From NCBI RefSeq assembly GCF_000235605.1, contig NC_016584.1, positions 918,001 through 982,000 on the forward strand: a stretch of 64,000 nt of DNA. Direction: 5' to 3'. The first letter of the stretch is position 1, and each line of letters opens with the position of its first letter. This DNA comes from Desulfosporosinus orientis DSM 765. GTDB lineage: Bacteria; Bacillota; Desulfitobacteriia; Desulfitobacteriales; Desulfitobacteriaceae. Below the pieces are notes generated by a model that ran no database searches, was not told the DNA's origin, and saw nothing but the letters and a program-made list of their open reading frames with translations. A program made the position numbers and the translations under genes. Shown here one piece after another: positions 43,287-53,293 of this stretch.

Positions 43287-44780
43287 GAAGGGTATAAAGT
43301 AGTTTATTTAAATAAGTTTGATAGTGTGCCAGTTTTTGATAAATGGTATGTAGCTCAAAACCGTCGAAATCACTCTACAGCTTATAAGTCAGATGATTAT
43401 GTACCTTTTGATTTTACAAGGGTAAAAGACCATACTATGAGAAAAGAACTAAAGGAATGGGTTTTTTTAAGTGACAAATCATTAAAGACTCTGAAGAATA
43501 TGGTGAATTGCGTTTTCCTCTTCTTCGAGTTTGTTGAAGGTGACGAAATAAAGAAATTTAGATCCAATATTGTAAGCATCAGCGATTATATTAATGAAAA
43601 AAATAACTTTATAATAAATGAAAGCAATGTCATGGTTTTTAGACAGTTCGGTAAACAAAGTTTTGATAGTGAGGAAACTCTAAACTCATATATTTCTTCA
43701 ATACGTTCATTTGTCAAGTACATTGATTCGAAGCATATATACCCGATTAGTTCGGGAATATATGATTTCCTCACGGTAAAAACGAGTAAAGGGTTAAGTG
43801 GGAAAAAAATAGAAGATGAAGATTTACGTAAGATGGTTTTAGCTTTTAAAGACAATATGATAAAAGGAAATTATATTGATAAGCTATTTTGGATATTCAT
43901 GCACCTGATGTTAACAACCAATTTTAGACCCAATGATATTTGTTCGTTAAAAATCAATTGTATTGCTGACGCAATGAAAACTGGTGACAAAGTTTTGCAG
44001 AGTAAGGATAAAAGTATCAAGTTGAAAACAAAAACATCAAGGGGCAAAGAAATTGATGTCAATCCTTCAGAATATACAATAAGAGCGATAAATGAAGCCA
44101 TATTAGTAACTGATTTTATACGAAAGTCAGGTAAAAAAAATCAGCTTGGAGATTATATTTTTATTCAAAAAGATCCACATGGAAATACCGCGGGAATAAA
44201 CTACGACTTATTTTACAGGAAATTCAAGCAAATAACGGGGGGATTGGAATTAAAAGGTGGACCGTATACGGTAAATAATTGCAGGCATACGTACATGACC
44301 AAGCTTTTTGAGGAAGCAGTAAAGAATGGCAATGTATATAAATCGATAATTGCTACGGGACATAGGGATTATGCAACTACAATTAAGCACTATATAAAGC
44401 CAGAAATTAGTGACTATCTGGAAGCTTTCTACGGAGTCACATTAGGGAATATAACTCTAAAAGGTGAAATAGTAGCAAATTTGGAAGACTCAATGGAAGA
44501 TTTACCAAAGGATATTCGAGAAATTACGGTGAAAAGTGGCTGTGGGTTTTGTAAAGGTAATATAACTATTCGATGTATTGATTGTTTATTGTGTTCAAAC
44601 TTTATAGTGACAATTGATAGAATTCCATATTTTGAAAATAGCATTGAAGAGATAAATCTCAAAATACAAAACCAGAGCATTTTACATGAAAAAGAGCACT
44701 TGTTATCTATCAAAAAACTATATGTTAGTTATTTAGCAGAGTTAGTGACCCTTAAGGAAAATGAAGAGGCTGAAATATGA
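43287..44780 (+). pseudogene. Tyrosine recombinase 2, 3' part with catalytic domain
   Basis: Residues 270-766 of the split recombinase. The catalytic residues are all here: Arg in NFRPND, RH in NNCRHTY, HR in GHRDY and Tyr in KHYIKP. A C-terminal cysteine cluster (CGFCKG, CIDCLLC) looks like a zinc finger. A GTG at 43326 could start a shorter 484-residue protein, but without a visible ribosome site. It overlaps the next gene by ATGA. Confidence 0.85.
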
Positions 44781-46597
44781 ATGAAATTATTAATACTCAC
44801 GAACTTGATAAAATTGCTAACACTGCTGATGAAAAACATATTTTCTTAAATACTTTCATAATTGATAGATTACCTTTTTTCAATGTTGAAATATATTTTT
44901 CTCAAGATTTATGGGATTTTAATGATTATATTCCAGAAATGGGTCCCTACAAGAAAAAGTATGATTTTAGTAAAATACACTATGCGTATAAAGATTATGT
45001 TAAAAGATATATCCTGGAATTATTAATCAACGAAAAAAGTGTAAGTAGCATTTCAAAGTATCTAGGTTATGCCAGCAAAATAGTTTTATTTTTTATTAAT
45101 AAAAATATTTTTAATCCAACATTCGTGACAATAAGCCATATTAATGACTTTAACGAATATTTAAAGGAGCGATATTCGACGGAAAGCGAAAGAAGACATA
45201 ATCGAAGAATATTGATAACTATTTTAAAGTATATTGAAAGAGATAAGAGTGTGGATTTCTCTTATGAAAGAGAAATATTGGATGAAACTGACACAGAACT
45301 TCTTAAACAACAAATAGAAAATGGCAAAACTCCAAATATTCCTTATGAAATATATGAAAATATTATATCCGTCGGGATTAAAGAAATAAATTCAGCCGAG
45401 ACGAGCGATAAGGAAAAAATTGAAGCATCTACAGTTGTACTATTATCTCAGGTGGGAATGAGAATTCACGAATTAGCACTTTGTAAGTCAGGGAAAAAAG
45501 TTTCTATCACCTGTTTTGATAACACTAAGGCCGTAAACTACTTGGAATTTACCACGTTTAAATCGGAACGACAACGATCCCGTGGTAAAATAACAAAAAG
45601 TTTTCTAACTCCGATTGGTGAATTAGCTTACGATACCTTAGAAAAATTAACTCGCGAAAATAGAGCAAAGGCTAAAATCAAATCTGACTTTATATTTGCT
45701 AACCCCTCATCAATCTATCCATATAGTACACAAACTCTTAATCACATGTTGCAACGATTTATGGTCAGAAATAGTTGCAAGTTAGATTTAATAAATAAAA
45801 GGTATGATGGATTCAGTATTTTTACTCTTAAAAGAAACAAAAAAGAAGGTATTGTAAAGCCAGAGTATTGCCAACATTTAAAAGATGTAGATACTGTTGC
45901 TATTCCAACGCCTCGGCAATTCAGAGTTGCAGTGTGTAATGAACTAATCCGACAGGGCAAAGACATTGGATGGGTTATGCAACATATGAATCACTTATTA
46001 ATTGAGACAACCGAGCATTACGTTAGGAATGATGAACGAGAAAAGGAAAAAGCCAAAGGTATTCTTCATGATATTCTAACGGGAGAATTTAAGCTCATCG
46101 GAGAAGAAGCTGAAGTGTTTTTGGAGGGGATTGATAGATTTTTAGAAGAAAAAAAGTTTAATGTAAAATATGACTTAGCTCAAATAATTGATGAACTAGT
46201 TGAAATCGTTCCTATTAGAGAAAAAAGTGGAGGTTACTGTATTAAAAGTGCATTTGGGAGAAAATGTACAAAAAATGAATTCCTGTGCGCTTTTGAGATG
46301 TGCCCTAATCATTGTACAAGTTTTCTTTATGCAGATATCACATATAAACGATTTAATGAGTGTTTGAAAGTTATTGAATATAACAAAGCTAATAATTATA
46401 TTGCTCAAGCCGAAGTTGAAAGCCGAAAGTTACAAAGATTGGTAAAAAGGGATTTGATGCAGGAGCTAGAGGAATTATACAATGAGATTAGAAAGCATGG
46501 TAAAGATACAATAATATCAAAACATAAGAATCTTAAACATATTGCGGATAATATTTCTGAGATAATGGGAGAGGTAAGACCATGGTTGACGTATTAA
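44777..46597 (+). CDS. Tyrosine recombinase 3 (TnpB-like)
   Basis: 606 residues, close to the 630 of Tn554 TnpB. Catalytic Arg229 in VGMRIHE, the box II region RQFRVAV in which the first His of the usual HXXR is replaced, NH in QHMNHLL, and the nucleophile Tyr in TEHYVRN. A C-terminal cysteine/histidine cluster (GRKCTKNEFLC, CPNHC) is probably a zinc site. ATGA overlap with recombinase 2 and 16-base overlap with the next gene show one operon. Confidence 0.9.
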   Translation: MNEIINTHELDKIANTADEKHIFLNTFIIDRLPFFNVEIYFSQDLWDFNDYIPEMGPYKKKYDFSKIHYAYKDYVKRYILELLINEKSVSSISKYLGYASKIVLFFINKNIFNPTFVTISHINDFNEYLKERYSTESERRHNRRILITILKYIERDKSVDFSYEREILDETDTELLKQQIENGKTPNIPYEIYENIISVGIKEINSAETSDKEKIEASTVVLLSQVGMRIHELALCKSGKKVSITCFDNTKAVNYLEFTTFKSERQRSRGKITKSFLTPIGELAYDTLEKLTRENRAKAKIKSDFIFANPSSIYPYSTQTLNHMLQRFMVRNSCKLDLINKRYDGFSIFTLKRNKKEGIVKPEYCQHLKDVDTVAIPTPRQFRVAVCNELIRQGKDIGWVMQHMNHLLIETTEHYVRNDEREKEKAKGILHDILTGEFKLIGEEAEVFLEGIDRFLEEKKFNVKYDLAQIIDELVEIVPIREKSGGYCIKSAFGRKCTKNEFLCAFEMCPNHCTSFLYADITYKRFNECLKVIEYNKANNYIAQAEVESRKLQRLVKRDLMQELEELYNEIRKHGKDTIISKHKNLKHIADNISEIMGEVRPWLTY

Positions 46598-47178
46598 AAG
46601 AGTCTATTGAAAACAAGCTTAAAGAATATGGATTACCTAAGTTCGAAGACTTAAGACCGAATATACAAGAACATTTATTGAAAATCCAAAATGTTATAAA
46701 TGACATTGTAGAAACGCGAAAGAAATGTATCGATATCTATAAACAAAGTAATATTAATGTTAATTCAGTTGTGGAAAGGGTTCGTTCTTTTCAACAAGAG
46801 AATAGTGAAAAAAGAAACATGTCCAGACAAACAATCTATAACAATAGAGAAATATTGGAAACATATATTTTAAAATACCAGGAAGAAGTTGAAAAAACAG
46901 ATATTTTTAAACAAGTTGCTAAAGAAATGGAAATAAAGAACTCTGAGATTAGTGGTTTGAATAAGATTATCTTACAAATGAGGGATAGGGATTTAGATGA
47001 ACAAATTTATTTGAATAAAATTGACCAATTAGAACGTGAAAATAAGAATTTAATAGATCAAATACAAAAGCTGAATGAATTATCTGCAATTAACCATATG
47101 AATCTAAATGAATTACAGCAGAAAATTAGAATATATGAAAAAAACCTAGCCAAAAAAGTTACAAGCATTTCAAATTAA
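46582..47178 (+). CDS. TnpC-like accessory protein (DUF6262-like)
   Basis: 198 residues. A small coiled-coil protein. RNMSRQTIYNNREILETYI is a helix-turn-helix typical of Tn554 TnpC relatives, followed by a long predicted coiled coil (about residues 110-190). In Tn554, TnpC influences the efficiency and orientation of transposition. It overlaps recombinase 3 and ends 20 bases before the element's recJ. Confidence 0.8.
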   Translation: MVDVLKESIENKLKEYGLPKFEDLRPNIQEHLLKIQNVINDIVETRKKCIDIYKQSNINVNSVVERVRSFQQENSEKRNMSRQTIYNNREILETYILKYQEEVEKTDIFKQVAKEMEIKNSEISGLNKIILQMRDRDLDEQIYLNKIDQLERENKNLIDQIQKLNELSAINHMNLNELQQKIRIYEKNLAKKVTSISN

Positions 47179-47198
47179 TTCGTAGGGGGATTAGATTA

Positions 47199-48962
47199 TT
47201 GGAAAAGTGGTTCATTAGAAATACAAAAAATTTCTTAGAAAAGAATTCTAAGAGTTTAGGTATTAGTAATTTGTTATGTAAATTATTAGCGAATAGAGGT
47301 ATAACTACCTTTGATAGTGCTATGAGTTTTATCAAACCAGAATTCGATCAATTACATGATCCCAGGTTGATGAAAGATATTGAGAAAGGTGCAAGCATCA
47401 TAATAGATAAGATTGAAAAAGGAAAAAAAATAAGGATAATAGGGGATTACGATGTTGATGGCGTTATAAGCACCTTTTTGCTATATAAGGCATTGATTAG
47501 GTGCAATGCAGTAGTAGATTATGACATTCCACATCGAATTTTAGACGGCTATGGAATCAATATAGACATTATCAAAAAGGCTAAAAACGAAGGTGTCGAT
47601 ACATTAATCACATGCGACAATGGGATATCAGCTATCGAGCAAATTGATTATGCAAAAGATTTAGGATTGACTGTTATTATTACTGACCATCATGAAGTAG
47701 CATTTTCAGAGGATATTGAAGGAAATAGAATTTATAAAACACCCAATGCTGATGCTGTAATTGATATAAAGCAAATGGATTGTAATTATCCGTGCAAAAC
47801 CTTATGCGGAGCTGGTGTAGCCTTTAAGCTTGTTCAAGTCATATTTGAAGAAATGAATATTCCAAAAGAAGAAGCATTTTCATTTGTTGAATATGTTGCT
47901 ATCGCTACAGTATGTGATGTAGTTGACTTGATTGAGGAAAATCGAATATTTGTCAAAAAAGGGCTTGAAATGATCAACAACACTCAGAATATGGGACTCA
48001 AAGCCCTTATCAAACAAACTGGTATTGAGGACAAGAACATAAATGTTTATTATCTTGGATTTATAATTGGACCATGTATTAACGCTTCAGGAAGATTAGA
48101 TAGTGCTAAAATGGGGTTAAGATTATTGCTCACTGATAATATCACCGAAGCCAGTGAAATTGCATTGGAACTTCATAAACTAAATACTGAACGAAAAGAA
48201 ATGACAATTAAAGGGGTAGATGAAATTGTTCAAATTATTGAAGGTTCAAATATAAGGAATGATAAAGTTTTTATTGTTTATAAGCCAAATATACACGAAA
48301 GCATTGCAGGTATAATAGCTGGCAAAATTCGGGAGCGATATAATGTTCCAACTATTGTGCTAACGGATAGTGAGCAAGGTGTTAAAGGTTCAGGTCGGTC
48401 TATTGAGGAATACAACATGTTTGAGGAACTATCACATTGCAATGAATTATTGAAGAGATTTGGTGGACATGAGATGGCCGCAGGGTTATCGTTAGAAGCT
48501 ATGAATGTGGATGCCCTAAGAGAACGTATGAATCGTCTAACTACATTAACTGAAGAGGACTTAACTCGTAAGATTCGTGTTGATGGATTAATATCACTTG
48601 ACAAAATCAATCTTGCGTTGGCAGAGGAGTTAACCATTCTTGAACCGTATGGTAAAGGGAATGCAAAACCGCTTTTCGCGGAGAAAGACATTTCTATCTC
48701 TAGGAGTTCAATACTTGGCGCTAAGAAAAATGTATTAAAACTGAAACTATTAACAGAAAGTAATAAACAGTTAGATTGTGTCTACTTCGGAGATATTAAC
48801 TCCTTCGAGGTCTATATAATTGAAAAATTTGGACAAAGTGAATTAGATAAAATGCACAATGGATTAAAAAACAACGTGAAATTGGACATGATTTTTACAA
48901 TAGAAGTTAATGAATACAATGGTAACAGGACGGTACAACTGATATTACAGAGTTATAGATAA
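47199..48962 (+). CDS. recJ: Element-borne RecJ, single-stranded-DNA exonuclease
   Basis: 587 residues, complete. All catalytic motifs are present: GDYDVDG (residues 82-88), CDNG, TDHH, and the DHHA1 motif RFGGHEMAAG, followed by the OB-type domain. The N-terminus aligns with the broken host gene (LLANRGITTFDSAMSFIKP beside ILFQRGYRRPEEAIEFLRP). It is shorter than the reconstructed host protein (787 residues), lacking the extra C-terminal region. TTG start with GGGGGA upstream. The codons of GDYDVDG differ from the host's at six of seven third positions, removing the insertion site. Likely replaces the host function. Confidence 0.92.
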   Translation: MEKWFIRNTKNFLEKNSKSLGISNLLCKLLANRGITTFDSAMSFIKPEFDQLHDPRLMKDIEKGASIIIDKIEKGKKIRIIGDYDVDGVISTFLLYKALIRCNAVVDYDIPHRILDGYGINIDIIKKAKNEGVDTLITCDNGISAIEQIDYAKDLGLTVIITDHHEVAFSEDIEGNRIYKTPNADAVIDIKQMDCNYPCKTLCGAGVAFKLVQVIFEEMNIPKEEAFSFVEYVAIATVCDVVDLIEENRIFVKKGLEMINNTQNMGLKALIKQTGIEDKNINVYYLGFIIGPCINASGRLDSAKMGLRLLLTDNITEASEIALELHKLNTERKEMTIKGVDEIVQIIEGSNIRNDKVFIVYKPNIHESIAGIIAGKIRERYNVPTIVLTDSEQGVKGSGRSIEEYNMFEELSHCNELLKRFGGHEMAAGLSLEAMNVDALRERMNRLTTLTEEDLTRKIRVDGLISLDKINLALAEELTILEPYGKGNAKPLFAEKDISISRSSILGAKKNVLKLKLLTESNKQLDCVYFGDINSFEVYIIEKFGQSELDKMHNGLKNNVKLDMIFTIEVNEYNGNRTVQLILQSYR

Positions 48963-48971
48963 AACCTCGTC

Positions 48972-49127
48972 GTGGGTTATGGCTCGACCAAGAACATTGT
49001 ATTTATAGAAATAGCTTACAGAGAGCCTGAGAGCAGATTTAAGGCGTTTATATTAGTTGACAAGGTAAAACTACCAGAATCTATATATCGGCTGTTTAAG
49101 TGGTTAATATGTGAGTGTGAGATATGA
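48972..49127 (+). CDS. Possible small ORF after recJ
   Basis: 51 codons from a GTG (reads GYGSTKNIVFIEIAYREPES, ends WLICECEI) but without a ribosome binding site. It may be a remnant. The rest of 49128-49478 shows no convincing gene. Confidence 0.25.
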   Translation: MGYGSTKNIVFIEIAYREPESRFKAFILVDKVKLPESIYRLFKWLICECEI

Positions 49128-49478
49128 TTGATTTTAAGACTTCCTAGTTCGGTTGCCAATAGACGGGATGCTAAAGGCAAAAATGGAAAGCAAATAGATT
49201 CTTAAAAAATCTGTATTCTAAATAGAAAAATTAATCAAGAAGACTGTGCATGGGATTTATGGAGACTCATGGACAAATTCAATCAACGTCAGGTAGTCAC
49301 AGCGCTCAGAGATGTAATACATTTTATTAAGGAGAATTACGATTATATTTTTATAGACTTACCTACACGGTAGATAAAAAATATCTACGACCAGCAAAAA
49401 ATATACATTTTTATCTGAATAAACAAGAAGTAATATTTGAAAGTAGTTAAGCTTAAAGTGGGATATGGAGGGAAATTA

Positions 49479-49625
49479 ATGAAAGAACCTGGGAAATTGA
49501 CCATAAAAGTAAAACGCAAAAAAGGGGGGGGAATTAAAAAAATTACTACATTCGGTAAATTTGAATGTAGAACAACGAGAGAGCTAAATTATCTATCCCG
49601 AGTTTTGAAGAATCTATTTCACTAA
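49479..49625 (+). CDS. Small basic hypothetical protein
   Basis: 48 residues, strongly basic (KLTIKVKRKKGGGIKK). GGAGGG lies 6 bases before the ATG, which supports translation. No family recognised; possibly a nucleic-acid-binding peptide. Confidence 0.45.
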   Translation: MKEPGKLTIKVKRKKGGGIKKITTFGKFECRTTRELNYLSRVLKNLFH

Positions 49626-49988
49626 GACGCTCTTTAAGACTTTAACTATTAGTATTGTATGCGTAACTGGTTTGATCCTGATCAACCCATCTTATGGAGA
49701 TTTTACTAGTGGCTTATTTAAATCCACTAGTTTACTGATTGCCTGCAATTATGCCAACCAGGTTAGCGAGAGAGGGTGTGCAAATATAAACGTATCAATT
49801 GATACCATTGTTATCCTTGATGCCGTAATTAGCCGTTCATTTCATATTTGTTTAGCAGTATCAAGTCTGAATAATATTATATGATAAGCCGCTGGAGTTA
49901 ATTAGAATGTGCATCAAGTAAATTCACATTGGTCACCGTGAGATCCACCTTTTGAGACTACCATAAGGAATGCGCAACTAGGTCAAGA

Positions 49989-50090
49989 CTTAACATGTGA
50001 CCCCTTGGTGGATGCCTCGATGGGTCGAGGGGATAAGGCTAATATGATGTTTTCTATTGAGTAAAACTCCATCCCGTTTTAGGGGTAATA
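49989..50090 (+). ncRNA. Candidate non-coding element F, upstream of the RT gene
   Basis: Contains GACCC..GGGTC and a hairpin CCTCGA-TGGG-TCGAGG (50014-50029). A related sequence occurs in reverse orientation at 52724-52822 on the other side of the RT gene; shared blocks are ATGGGTCGAGGG, TATGATGT and CCATCCC. Pairing of GACCC with GGGTC is kept in both copies. Function unknown. Confidence 0.5.
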
Positions 50091-50140
50091 TCTGCCGTCC
50101 CTATTGACATTCCTCAATAAAGAAACAGATTCACAAAATT

Positions 50141-50185
50141 AAAGCCCAATAGGTTGATTCGCTAAATCAATCTATTGGGCTTTTT
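50141..50185 (+). terminator. Terminator downstream of element F
   Basis: GCCCAATAGGTTGATT and AATCAATCTATTGGGC pair over 16 bases with one G-T, followed by TTTTT. No ORF precedes it closely, so it probably ends a non-coding transcript. Confidence 0.8.
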
Positions 50186-50421
50186 GGCACTGATTATTAC
50201 ACTTCTTGACATTTTGAGTACTATTCTCTGATAATTGTATATAGGAGGAATGCTTAGAAGAATTATTAAGTCTTTTTGAAGCAATATCGTATATTCTGTA
50301 GTCTTATGTATACATAATGATTTGTTAGAATCGGCCTAATAGCTACGTCGTTATGAGGTAATAACAAGTAATCTACGAAATAGTATGGCATACTGCTGAT
50401 AATGTTGGGTAGGAGGACAAA

Positions 50422-51978
50422 ATGGATATAAATAATTATTATAATTTTAAAAACCCTGTTAGACACTTCTTGAATATAAATAAGGTTCGTTCTCCTAGAA
50501 TTGATGGATTTGAACTTAAAGATTTATCTTGGACTGAACCTATAAAGTTTCGAGTGAGAAAGCAAGATGATAAATACAGAACCTTAAAGATGCCAAATAT
50601 TTTAAACTTTTTATGTTCATATGAACGTTTTAAAGATTCCACAAACTTTTTAGATATTTGGAATATAGATACTCACAAAAGATTAGTACCTAATCTCGAA
50701 ACAGGAGATTTTGCTACAGGTATATACGATGAACAATTAGAGAGCGATTTTCAACAATTATGCATATACGATAATTTACTTAAATTAGATATTAAGAGTT
50801 ATTATGGAAGAATTTACACGCATGATATAGAAATCGAAAGCCGAGGAGATGAAAAATATGAAAACTATATAACAAATTTAAATTTAGGTAACACTAATGG
50901 TCTAATAATGGGTAATTACATATCTTTATACTTAGCTGAGAAATATTTAAAAAAAATAAGTGCTGAAATTGAAAATACACTGGAAAGAAACATGATTGAT
51001 TGCAGTTTTTCGTACTTTTCGGATGACTTTTACTTTTTTTGCAATATAAAGGATAATGAAAAAGTAATAAAGTTGTTTGATGATGTGTTAGAAAAGTTCG
51101 ATTTAGAAAGAAATGATGGAAAAATTGAAACATGGACTTATTTATCATACAATAACTATAATTTAATAGAAAAGTATTGGAAGAAGATTAGGTCGGATTG
51201 CAAAAGTAGATATGACGATTCTAAAAATGATAATAAGTTGTATTTTATTAACCAATTAATTTATCGTATGTCTAACTTAGAAGATGATAAGCTTAAAAAA
51301 ACCTTTTTAAACACTTTTTTTAAATCAACTTATTTTCAAACACTTAATATTGCCAACAAATTTGCTGTTCAAGAGTTCAATTTCCATCAATTATGTTACA
51401 TATTTAAATTTTCCCCTGAAACTATGTTATATGCTATTAATAAATTTAAACATTTGGATTATTTCTCAGGAGAAAGGTTCAAAAAGTTTTTAAAGGTAAG
51501 ATACAGTGAGGCATTATCTGAACCTTATAATGAAGAACAGCTATATTATTATTACATTATAAAGGTGGTAGGCCATGATTCAATATTAGGAGAAACGACT
51601 GATATTGTTGCAGAAAGTAATAATCAGTTATTAATATCTTATTATTTAAAAGATTATTTATTTAGTAATGAAATTATATCAAGGTTAAAACTAATAAAAG
51701 ATAAACGCTATTGGTTTCAAAATTACCATTTGATATTATTTAGTGACCTGAAAAATGATTTAGAAGATAGTATTGGACAATATCTAATCCCTGAATATGC
51801 TACTAAAGAAAGACAGAAAAAGAGTTATATGGATTTCTATAAAATGAATTTAGAAATAGGAATCTCGATAATAGAAGATATAGACTCGATAAATCATAAT
51901 ATTAATAAGTACATAGAATTATTAATCGGGGAACGAATTGAAGCTTTTGGAGAAACAGAGGATGAAGATGTTGATTAA
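50422..51978 (+). CDS. Reverse transcriptase of a defence-type class
   Basis: 518 residues. RNA-directed DNA polymerase fold. Motif A LKLDIKSYYGRIYTH has Asp123. Motif B NGLIMGNYISLYLAEKYL follows at about 159. Motif C is FSYFSDDFYFF with Asp201 and Asp202, so SDD replaces the usual YADD. A long helical C-terminal half (about 250-518) is unlike retron RTs and resembles Abi/DRT-type antiphage RTs; I cannot assign the class. GGAGG precedes the ATG. It is preceded by a likely non-coding RNA and followed by a zinc-ribbon gene. Confidence 0.85.
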   Translation: MDINNYYNFKNPVRHFLNINKVRSPRIDGFELKDLSWTEPIKFRVRKQDDKYRTLKMPNILNFLCSYERFKDSTNFLDIWNIDTHKRLVPNLETGDFATGIYDEQLESDFQQLCIYDNLLKLDIKSYYGRIYTHDIEIESRGDEKYENYITNLNLGNTNGLIMGNYISLYLAEKYLKKISAEIENTLERNMIDCSFSYFSDDFYFFCNIKDNEKVIKLFDDVLEKFDLERNDGKIETWTYLSYNNYNLIEKYWKKIRSDCKSRYDDSKNDNKLYFINQLIYRMSNLEDDKLKKTFLNTFFKSTYFQTLNIANKFAVQEFNFHQLCYIFKFSPETMLYAINKFKHLDYFSGERFKKFLKVRYSEALSEPYNEEQLYYYYIIKVVGHDSILGETTDIVAESNNQLLISYYLKDYLFSNEIISRLKLIKDKRYWFQNYHLILFSDLKNDLEDSIGQYLIPEYATKERQKKSYMDFYKMNLEIGISIIEDIDSINHNINKYIELLIGERIEAFGETEDEDVD

Positions 51979-52073
51979 TAGCTTAAATTGTTAAGGTCGA
52001 GTAAAAATATTAGATATAATAGTAAGTTTTCCGTAAAAAATTGGCTTTACACTGTGAAGGGCGGAAAAAGAAC

Positions 52074-52271
52074 ATGGAGATAAAAACTACAAAACCAGGC
52101 TATCTTAACAAAAATAATCAAATTAATACTGGACGGACAGAGGAACAGGGTACAGATCACATGCAATGGTTTTACTCGATGGAATGTCAAAACTGCAATT
52201 TCAAGTACAAAGCGAACGGATCGGATATTTGGCAAAGAAGGTGTCCCAACTGTCAAGGGGGGAGACCATAG
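52074..52271 (+). CDS. Zinc-ribbon miniprotein
   Basis: 65 residues. A well-formed zinc ribbon: MECQNCNF, spacer, then RCPNCQGGRP. The segment DHMQWFYSMECQ and KANGSDIWQRRCP match a small family I have seen near restriction and defence genes; the role is unknown. The ATG at 52074 lies after GGGCGGAAAAAG; an upstream TTG (52041) is less likely. It is 95 bases after the RT gene and could be cotranscribed. Confidence 0.7.
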   Translation: MEIKTTKPGYLNKNNQINTGRTEEQGTDHMQWFYSMECQNCNFKYKANGSDIWQRRCPNCQGGRP

Positions 52272-52723
52272 TTTATTCGATTATAAAAGCTCACTTATAG
52301 AATAGGTGGCTGTGAGACAAACAAAGTCATGAGGTTATTCCTTATAGAATTACTTTTAACTTGGCTATATTGTGTTTACGTCATTTACAGTCCGAATTTA
52401 ATAGGGCTAATTCATATAATATTGATCTTCCATCAATCGAGCCTCAATAAGCCTAGAGAAGAAACAACTATATCTTGAATAATTGATTCGGTAGTGAAGG
52501 GATCGTGGTGAATCAGAGCACGTCACTGAATATTTCGTTTCAAAAGAGCAGTTATCTCGGGCGAATTAGAGCATCCACTAGGGTCAATTTGAGTACCTTT
52601 CGCGATCAACAGAGCGCCTTGTAATATTGATTATTCGATTGGATTTACCACACTGATTTTTGCCAGCAACGCGCCATACGTCTCTCTAACCCCAGATTAA
52701 AACTTGATATGGAGGCGAGGAGG

Positions 52724-52822
52724 CTACCCTAAATCAAGGGATGGGGCTTACCTAATAGGAATACATCATATGAGTCACAGCCCTCGACCCATTGAAGCAT
52801 CAGAGCAGGGTCCCATGTCAAG
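52724..52822 (-). ncRNA. Candidate non-coding element S (inverted relative of F)
   Basis: Read on the minus strand it follows element F along its whole length: CTTGACATGGGACCC, then ATGCTTCAATGGGTCGAGGG, TATGATGTATTCCTATT, and CCATCCC. The GACCC/GGGTC pairing is conserved. It lies on the far side of the RT gene in opposite orientation. Confidence 0.5.
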
Positions 52823-53293
52823 TTTATTATCCCTAGAGGAGTAGTAGAGTAGGAATTGCGACTTGTTTATTAGATTCACTGTCCGAGACGAGTGCTCTCG
52901 AATACCGTGATGACTGCTCTGTCCTTCCGAGATGCCTGTGCTCGGTTAACGAAATATTCACTGTCACGGACCTGTCTCGATAAATGATCATATTGAAGAG
53001 TCCGTATGGGATACCATGGCAATGGAAATCGAAATTGATTAATTTGCGGTTGTGCACTTATTTCAATAGCAGAGCATCAATTCGTCTCTGATATAATTTT
53101 ATAACTCATTAATGATGATACACGAAATTGCAGGGACAATTTCAAAAGAACTACTTTAATATCATGTAGATATCCCGTTTTTAGGTTACAATATCATTTT
53201 GATTCATGCCACAGCGTGTTCTTGAATATTGATCATAAAAGGTTGTCTAAAAGGCTCTTAATAAGGAGCTAGAGGGCTAGTGCTATTGTTCAT

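Larger units (their letters stand above)
49626..50421 (+). other. Non-coding region before the reverse transcriptase gene
   Basis: About 800 bases without a supported gene. It holds a hairpin ACTAGTGG/CCACTAGT (49705-49731), the conserved element F (49989-50090), and a strong terminator (50141-50185). Together this looks like an independently transcribed non-coding RNA ahead of the reverse transcriptase. Confidence 0.55.

Noticed and set aside
49672-49884. A 70-codon ORF upstream of the RT gene
   Set aside because: No ribosome site and no recognisable domain; it overlaps a hairpin and lies in an otherwise non-coding region.
50422-51978. Calling the RT a retron
   Set aside because: The protein is longer than retron RTs, lacks a clear YADD and no msr-msd with the usual inverted repeats was identified.
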